In this document: piece by piece, positions 1 through 64,000 of the stretch
How the letters are laid out: every line of letters begins with the position of its first letter
Position numbering within the stretch: position 1 is the first letter of the stretch
Origin: Ecdyonurus torrentis
Taxonomy: Eukaryota; Arthropoda; Insecta; Ephemeroptera; Heptageniidae
Assembly: GCA_949318235.1 (NCBI GenBank)
Contig: OX439127.1
Coordinates: forward strand, 38,447,888-38,511,887
Reading direction: 5' to 3'
Length of the DNA: 64,000 nucleotides
Notes under the pieces: model-generated
Databases searched by the model: none
The model's input: only the letters and a program-made list of their open reading frames with translations
What the model was told of the DNA's origin: nothing
Position numbers and translations under genes: made by a program

Positions 1-158
1 GCCTAAAAAGTAAAAATAATTTTAATAATTGACTAGTTTTATTAAATAATTTTTTAAATAAATTTAAAAAAATTATTAAAAGATTATGTTTTCAAAAGAC
101 AGAATTAAATAATGCAAGAAAAATCTATGTCACGTTACCTGTATATATTATATAGGCC

Positions 159-201
<43 letters not shown>

Positions 202-427
202 GAATGTTGATAATTGGATAATCATGTACATAGGTAAATATATGCATGTTTTACATGCATATATTTGGAGTGTGGGGTCATGCAAAATACATTTTGTGAA
301 TTGTGGTAGGAAGTTAAAACTATTACTATTAGAAGTCACAGGCAGGATGTGTTTGAAAAAGTGTTTTTTGAACAATTGGGCATTGTCATTTAGGGGAAAA
401 ACAAGAAAGAATTTTTGAAGCCAAAAA

Positions 428-428
<1 letters not shown>

Positions 429-505
<77 letters not shown>
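429..505 (+). repeat. poly(T) tract of about 76 nt
   Basis: Uninterrupted T run after a short G/A-rich segment. In the minus (gene) orientation it is a poly(A), possibly a retrotransposon tail, but no element body is recognisable beside it. Confidence 0.9.
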
Positions 506-509
<4 letters not shown>

Positions 510-1538
510 TTTTTCTAATAAAATGAAAAATAATGTTTCGCCATTCAAATTTTTGTGTGAGAACATGTCTTTATATGTTAATTACATTATAACATAAATT
601 TTATTTCATTGGTTTATCTATCTACAATTTTTTATATTCATGTAAAAAGTGTACAGCGTACTATGGGGCGATGTGGGTCTCTGCTACAGTGTCATGTGGG
701 ATCAGCCTCATTGTACTAGTTATGATCTCTTTTAACTCATTGTTGGTTAATATGTATATATTTTTTTTATATTTAGAAAATGGTTAGAGCATACAAAAGA
801 AAAAATGAAAGTTTGGATGAATCTTGTATAAAAATATATTCGTTTGGTGACATAATTTTTTAATGGGAATAATTTGCTTGTTTAAACGTTGAAATTGTAA
901 AACATTATGAAATAATATGTGTACCCTTTGAAATAAAATAAAACAAGAATCTAAAATATGATGTATCTAGTACCTTATATTGGAGTGACCCACATGACGC
1001 CACGTTTTCGCAAATTGTGAGTACAAACATATTTTTGTTTTTTTAAAAATTAAGGGAGAAAGACTCGGAATAGATCACTAAACCTTTTGGAGTTAGTGTA
1101 GGAATAGATGAGCTAAATTACCATTTTTTTTAATATCATACATTACAAATAAAAAAAAAATACAAAAAATAAAATGTGCAAAGTGGTATGACTCCACTTT
1201 CACCTACAGTTATGTATATATGTTTAAAAAAAAGTGTATTCTTTCTTTTTTTGTTGTTGTTAATAATAATTTGTATATCATTTGTGAATGGACAATCACA
1301 TCATCTTTCTTTTTATTTTCTATATAATTTGTATCTATGATTTGCTTCAACACGAGCGAATGGCTCTCTGAAGCGCACTAACATACAGACCACTAAAAAT
1401 TTATGTATTGTTTTCTATAAGTGTTGAATAATAGGCTACTAATAAAAATAAATAGAATAATAATAAATACAAGATTTCAAGGAAGAAGAAGAAAGGAAAA
1501 GGAAAAAAAAAAAAAAAAAAAAAAATTGCAGTTAGGTA

Positions 1539-2250
1539 TGATAAATTTGAAAGAAAAGGATAGGAAAAACCAGCAAGGGCCTTACTATGGTTAAGAGTCA
1601 TACAGCTTGGTGAAAATGTTGCAAGCACATAGATAAAAAACTAACACATTGAATATATTTCGGCAATGAACTCCAAGAGAGTGGTTTGCCTTCATCAGTC
1701 CTTACACGAGTCTGTAAGAACTGATGATGGCAAAACACACTCCATCTCTCTTGGAGTTTATTGCCAATATATTTCCTTTTTTTTTTTTTTTTTCCTTCTT
1801 CTTCTTCTTCTTTCATCACTGTGCTAGCAACATTCAATGTCCCTTACATGTCTTCCGATTCCCTGTATAAATTTGTAGACAAGCATGATTCAAGCTTTTA
1901 TACTCTAGCACCGCAATTGGCAGCCAAAACTACTGTTACTAATACTGCTTCAGGTATTCAGGTTTGAGGTCTAGTTGTCACCTGAGCGCAAGAATTCTGA
2001 GTGGTTATCTCTTTTTACGTCATACATTATATCGTTTCTAACCTTTTGTCAGCCTTATCAATCCTTAACATAATAGTTCAAATTGCCCCCAAACGTATCG
2101 CAGCGTTCCCTAGAGAGGGAAATTTAAAATAGCAAGTCTAAAAAATCAGCCAAGAGTTGGAAGACATGTAAGGTACATTGAGCAACATTTTCCGAGCTAT
2201 GGTAAGGCCCTTTCTGGTTTCTCCTATCCTTTTCTTTCAAATTTATCATA
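1539..2250. mobile_element. Penelope-like element family B, foldback copy 1
   Basis: Both ends carry the PLE terminal block in opposite directions: AAAGAAAAGGATAGGAAAAA at 1553 and its complement ending near 2240, each next to CAGCAAGGGCCTTA or its complement. A hammerhead-like core (CTGATGA complement at 1692-1698, GAAA complement at 1668-1671, stem II GGCAA/TTGCC) and a second inverted, damaged core (CTGATGA at 1721-1727) meet head to head. No coding region. The ends resemble those of the coding PLE at 5.0-8.2 kb. Confidence 0.7.
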
Positions 2251-2509
2251 TATATATATATAATATTTTATGAGTTTATGCGGCGCAAAAGGGGACTTGA
2301 AACTTGTCAAAAACTAATTATTTCTGTCATCCAGTTCATTATGATTTCAATTTAAATGGTTATTTTTCACGCAAAAGTCCCCTATTGATACAATTTGAGC
2401 AAAACATAACAAATATTTAGATTATTTAACCTTTTCAAGTAATGTTTTGTTCTGGTGACACCTAAGCGTTTAAAATAGTATCATACCTAAATTTGGAGAA
2501 CTTTAATTT

Positions 2510-3260
2510 GCAGGGGTGGCACCCTTAAATTAATCAGCGTTTAATTTTAACATTTTTGTTGGTCACACTTTTGTTTCTTTCAGGTTAAGTTATTTAGGAA
2601 ATGTAGAATGTTTGTGTAATAGTCAGTGAAGGTTGATATGCAGGGGTGGCACCCTTAAATTAGTTAGGGGTCAATTGTGTCAACATTTTTCTTGGTCACC
2701 AACGTCTTTGTCAGGTCAAGTTGTCCTAGTAACATCGTTAGTTGCGTCAAAATCAATAGTTTAATTTGCAGGGGTCAATTTTACCTTTTTTTGTTTTGTT
2801 TTTGTTTTGTTTTGTTTTTGTTTGTTTGTCATGTCAGCATTTTTGTCAGTCATAAATCGGTCACAATCAGTCAGTCTATAAAACGCGGTTGGTTTTGTCA
2901 AATTCGGAGAAATTCAGTATCAGCGGTTTCACCCTTAAATTATCCAGGGTCAATTTTAACAATATTGGTGCTCAACATCAACTTTTTCAAGTCAGGTTCA
3001 CCTGGAAACATTGTTTATTGAGTCAAAATTGGTGCCCTTAAATTTGCAGAGGTGGCACCCTTGAACAATGCAAGGGTCAATTTAAACTCTTTCTGTATTC
3101 AGCATCGTCTTTGTAAGGTCAAGTTGGTCTGGTCACATCTTCTATAGTGTCAAAATCAGTGAACTTAAATTTTTAGGGGTGGCACTCTTGAACTATACAG
3201 GGGTCAATATATACACTTTTAATAAACACCATCACCTTTGTAAGGTCAAGTTATTCCGGC
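2510..3260 (+). repeat. degenerate minisatellite, about 126-130 bp period
   Basis: Five to six diverged units. The landmark CAGGGGTGGCACCCTTAAAT (or close variants) starts at 2511, 2641, near 3046 and 3173, with partial forms near 2768 and 2925; each is followed by GGGGTCAATTT and AGGTCAAGTT. Spacing between adjacent good copies is 126-130 bp. Confidence 0.75.
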
Positions 3261-3699
3261 AAAGTTGTTGGTTAAGTCAAAATATGTGAAAGTCTATATT
3301 GGTGGTTAAACACCCCTTAGGGATTGAAAATCAAGCTTCATATTCATGTTCCTTATTTTTTACCCCCCCCCCCCCCCCCCCACAGGTGCTCATTTACCTA
3401 CATTCATCCTGGACTTTGGGATTTATTAAACATTCTTCCTTTATTAAAAACTCAAACATAGGCAAATTAAAACCCTTAAATAGGGTCTAAATGGTCCAAA
3501 TTGGGGGTGCAAGGTTGATAAAGTCAAAGAACAAATGGTATTCTGAAAATCCTTAAATTTTCACGACCCTACCATAATTGTAAGCAGGTAAAATAAATTG
3601 GTCTTTCAGGCTAGAATTTACATGCATCAATGTCCCTCACACGTCTTCCAACTCCGAGCACTTTCTGTAGTCCATGCAACACTAGCGCTATCGCATGCG

Positions 3700-3835
3700 A
3701 CATCTGAACTACAATGCTAAGCTTACAAAGTTTTGTAATAATAATAATAAGTAACTTTATTAAGGCGTTGTGAGGGCTTGACAGCCCTATGTTACAAAAC
3801 CTTGACCACAACATTACATGAGAAAAATACATAAG
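3700..3835 (-). mobile_element. LINE/SINE 3' end fragment with (TTA)n tail
   Basis: Read on the minus strand: a hairpin (GGGCT..AGCCC), then CACAACGCCTTAATAAAGTT and a (TTA) tail. A hairpin followed by a microsatellite tail is typical of non-LTR retrotransposon 3' ends. The family is unknown. Confidence 0.5.
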
Positions 3836-3929
3836 CAAAGAAAAAATAAGAACTACAAACAGAAAACAATAATGTTATAGGCACAAAAAATTTGACAGTT
3901 CAAATCGTGATTTTTGCCTTTCATTTTGC

Positions 3930-3986
<57 letters not shown>

Positions 3987-4009
3987 ATACTAATATATTT
4001 CACACTTGC

Positions 4010-62687
<58,678 letters not shown>

Positions 62688-62845
62688 CTAGAAAATCATG
62701 AACATACTATTCATCAGACATGAGAATCAAGCACATGCTATCAGAACATGTTACAATAAAAGTGCAGTTATATCTGGATGCCTCAATACCCATAATTCAA
62801 AAATGGAGGGCCTTAATAAAAACTCAGTAAAAATAATAATGAAGG

Positions 62846-62894
<49 letters not shown>

Positions 62895-64000
62895 CGTTTC
62901 TTTAATCTAAACCTTTGCCACCCAGTCACAGCACATTTACTTTTCAAAGCATGATACTACAGTCTGCGCCACCTAAGGGATGTTACCGATTAATCGAAAT
63001 CAACCTACGAGCCAATAGACGCTCAAGCACTCAAGGTCATCAGGAGTTGGGGTAATGCTAACTAAATGGGAAGTTTGTAGGAGCTCTGTAATTGGTGGCA
63101 TTCTTAGCTGACGCGGACTGTAGTAAGGAGTAAAATATACTGCTGGACTCGTCCACGTCAAAAAACACAGTAGTACATCTCAAAAAAATAGATTTCGCTC
63201 AAATTGATATAATTTGTTAAGGGTCCCTTACACATGATAAATACCCAATTTTAGGGTCATCCAATCAAAATTCGAATTTTTAGAGCGCAAAATTCAAACG
63301 TTATAGGGGCTTAGTAGTAAATTAATAAAAAATAGAGATACCGCTCTTTAGCGTGTTTTTCATTTTTTGTCACTAGTATGACATCTAACAAGTTCGATTA
63401 TTACCAAAAAATCGATTTTTAAATAATCGATTGTGGTGAAAAAAATTCATCAATTTGCCCAATTTTGCTATTTTTCCACTTTTTCTGACCGCCGTGACAC
63501 CCAAACCACTACGAATTTCAACACGATTTTTTATGGGGATATAGTTGGCATATATTGTAACACGTAAATAACCTTTATTGTTTCTCACAATAAAAAATGA
63601 ATTTTTGCGGGAATTTTGGAAATTTAAAAAAATGCATTCCTAGCATTTTGAAAGTCAATTTTCTCAAAAAGCAATTTTTTGTAATTTTTTATATTTTTTA
63701 TACACATAGTCAAAGTTGTCTACTACAAGGTCTATAAGGTCCCCGATGTATTTTTTCAGTTTTAGGGAAATTAAAATTTATTGAACACTGGAAAAAAACT
63801 TGGTCTCGCATCCTTTATTTTTATTTAAAACCATAATAATTTTTAAATATTGCTTTTTTTATTGTTACTTGTGAATTTTATTAGGTAATTTAACATAATT
63901 CTACAAATTTTTACTTTTTTTTGTAGATTTTAGCGGTAATTTTAGAAATAATTTTTTTTAGGTTTTGGCCATATTCTAACACAATTTTCTCAAAAAGCAC
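62688..64000 (-). other. HUWE1 intron at the right edge
   Basis: No exon recognised. Holds a poly(A) run of about 48 nt (62846-62893), a Tc1-type MITE (62955-63125) and AT-rich DNA with AATTTTCTCAAAAAGCA repeated at 63655 and 63983. Confidence 0.6.
62955..63125. mobile_element. Tc1/mariner-type MITE, TACTACAGTCTGCGCCA
   Basis: About 170 bp. TACTACAGTCTGCGCCACCT at the left; complement of TACTACAGTCCGCGTCAGCT at the right; terminal TA on both sides. Confidence 0.65.

Larger units (their letters stand above)
1..4009 (-). other. HUWE1 intron, 3' of the last exon in the window
   Basis: No further HUWE1 exon recognised. Contents: (TA)n around 162-200, a T76 homopolymer, AT-rich unique sequence 500-1500, a PLE-like foldback (1539-2250), a degenerate minisatellite (2510-3260), a C18 run at 3364, a LINE 3' tail on the minus strand (3700-3835) and (GT)n(AT)n at 3930-3983. 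Confidence 0.7.

Noticed and set aside
415..597. Phe-rich and Lys-rich ORFs at homopolymer runs
   Set aside because: Artefacts of poly(T) and poly(A) tracts.
1761..1967. 68-codon ORF ending in TLAPQLAAKTTVTNTASGIQ
   Set aside because: Lies inside the PLE family B foldback and starts in a T run; no similarity that I recognise.
3611..3838. possible further HUWE1 exon left of 4010
   Set aside because: No frame in 1-4009 resembles the HUWE1 sequence expected next, and the region matches a LINE 3' end.

Overview
The window is animal nuclear DNA, AT-rich, with spliceosomal introns, long (TA)n tracts and many transposable elements. One host gene is recognisable: HUWE1, the giant HECT-type E3 ubiquitin ligase, on the minus strand. 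I could join 42 coding exons between 62687 and 4010. Every junction agrees in reading phase and together they give 8,499 nt (2,833 codons) without a stop. They cover the DUF913-type armadillo region, UBA, UIM, WWE, the BH3-like helix, the acidic stretch and the ubiquitin-binding (UBM) repeats. The first exons (DUF908 end) lie beyond 62688-64000, and the HECT domain lies beyond position 1. Similarity to human HUWE1 is strong in domain blocks and weak between them, so the host is a metazoan distant from vertebrates. I cannot name the phylum.

Almost everything else is intronic mobile DNA. (a) Penelope-like elements (PLEs): a copy with RT and GIY-YIG nuclease and two 1.28-kb inverted arms (5045-8243), a small foldback copy (30341-30715), a 3' fragment near 10 kb and three copies of a second family (1.5-2.2, 17.4-17.6 and 18.8-19.1 kb). 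(b) A family of about 887 bp units, each carrying a CCAAT/TATA promoter followed by a perfect type I hammerhead ribozyme. It occurs as an inverted dimer (22.3-23.7 kb), a monomer (42.4-43.3 kb) and a head-to-tail trimer (54.2-56.8 kb). These share a terminal motif with the PLEs and two are bounded by 13-16 bp target-site duplications. (c) Non-LTR retrotransposons on the plus strand. The nearly complete one (38.3-42.3 kb) encodes a TARG1-like macro domain in its first ORF, then a Pro/Ser-rich ORF, then endonuclease plus reverse transcriptase, arranged as two successive -1 frame steps. A 5'-truncated relative lies at 35.0-36.6 kb and 3' fragments at 9.3-9.9 and 16.4-16.8 kb. (d) Many foldback/MITE elements, including a group whose inverted termini start with CGA and which mostly sit inside TA microsatellites.

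Layout from left to right: 1-4009 intron with PLE family B and a degenerate minisatellite; 4.0-4.4 kb two exons; 5.0-8.3 kb PLE; 8.6-15.7 kb UBM and Ser-rich exons; 15.7-31.5 kb sparse exons of the acidic region among foldbacks and the hammerhead dimer; 31.5-43.6 kb a 12-kb intron packed with foldbacks and LINEs; 43.6-54.0 kb exons from the acidic stretch back to the UIM; 54.0-57.1 kb intron with the hammerhead trimer; 57.1-62.7 kb dense N-proximal exons; 62.7-64.0 kb intron.
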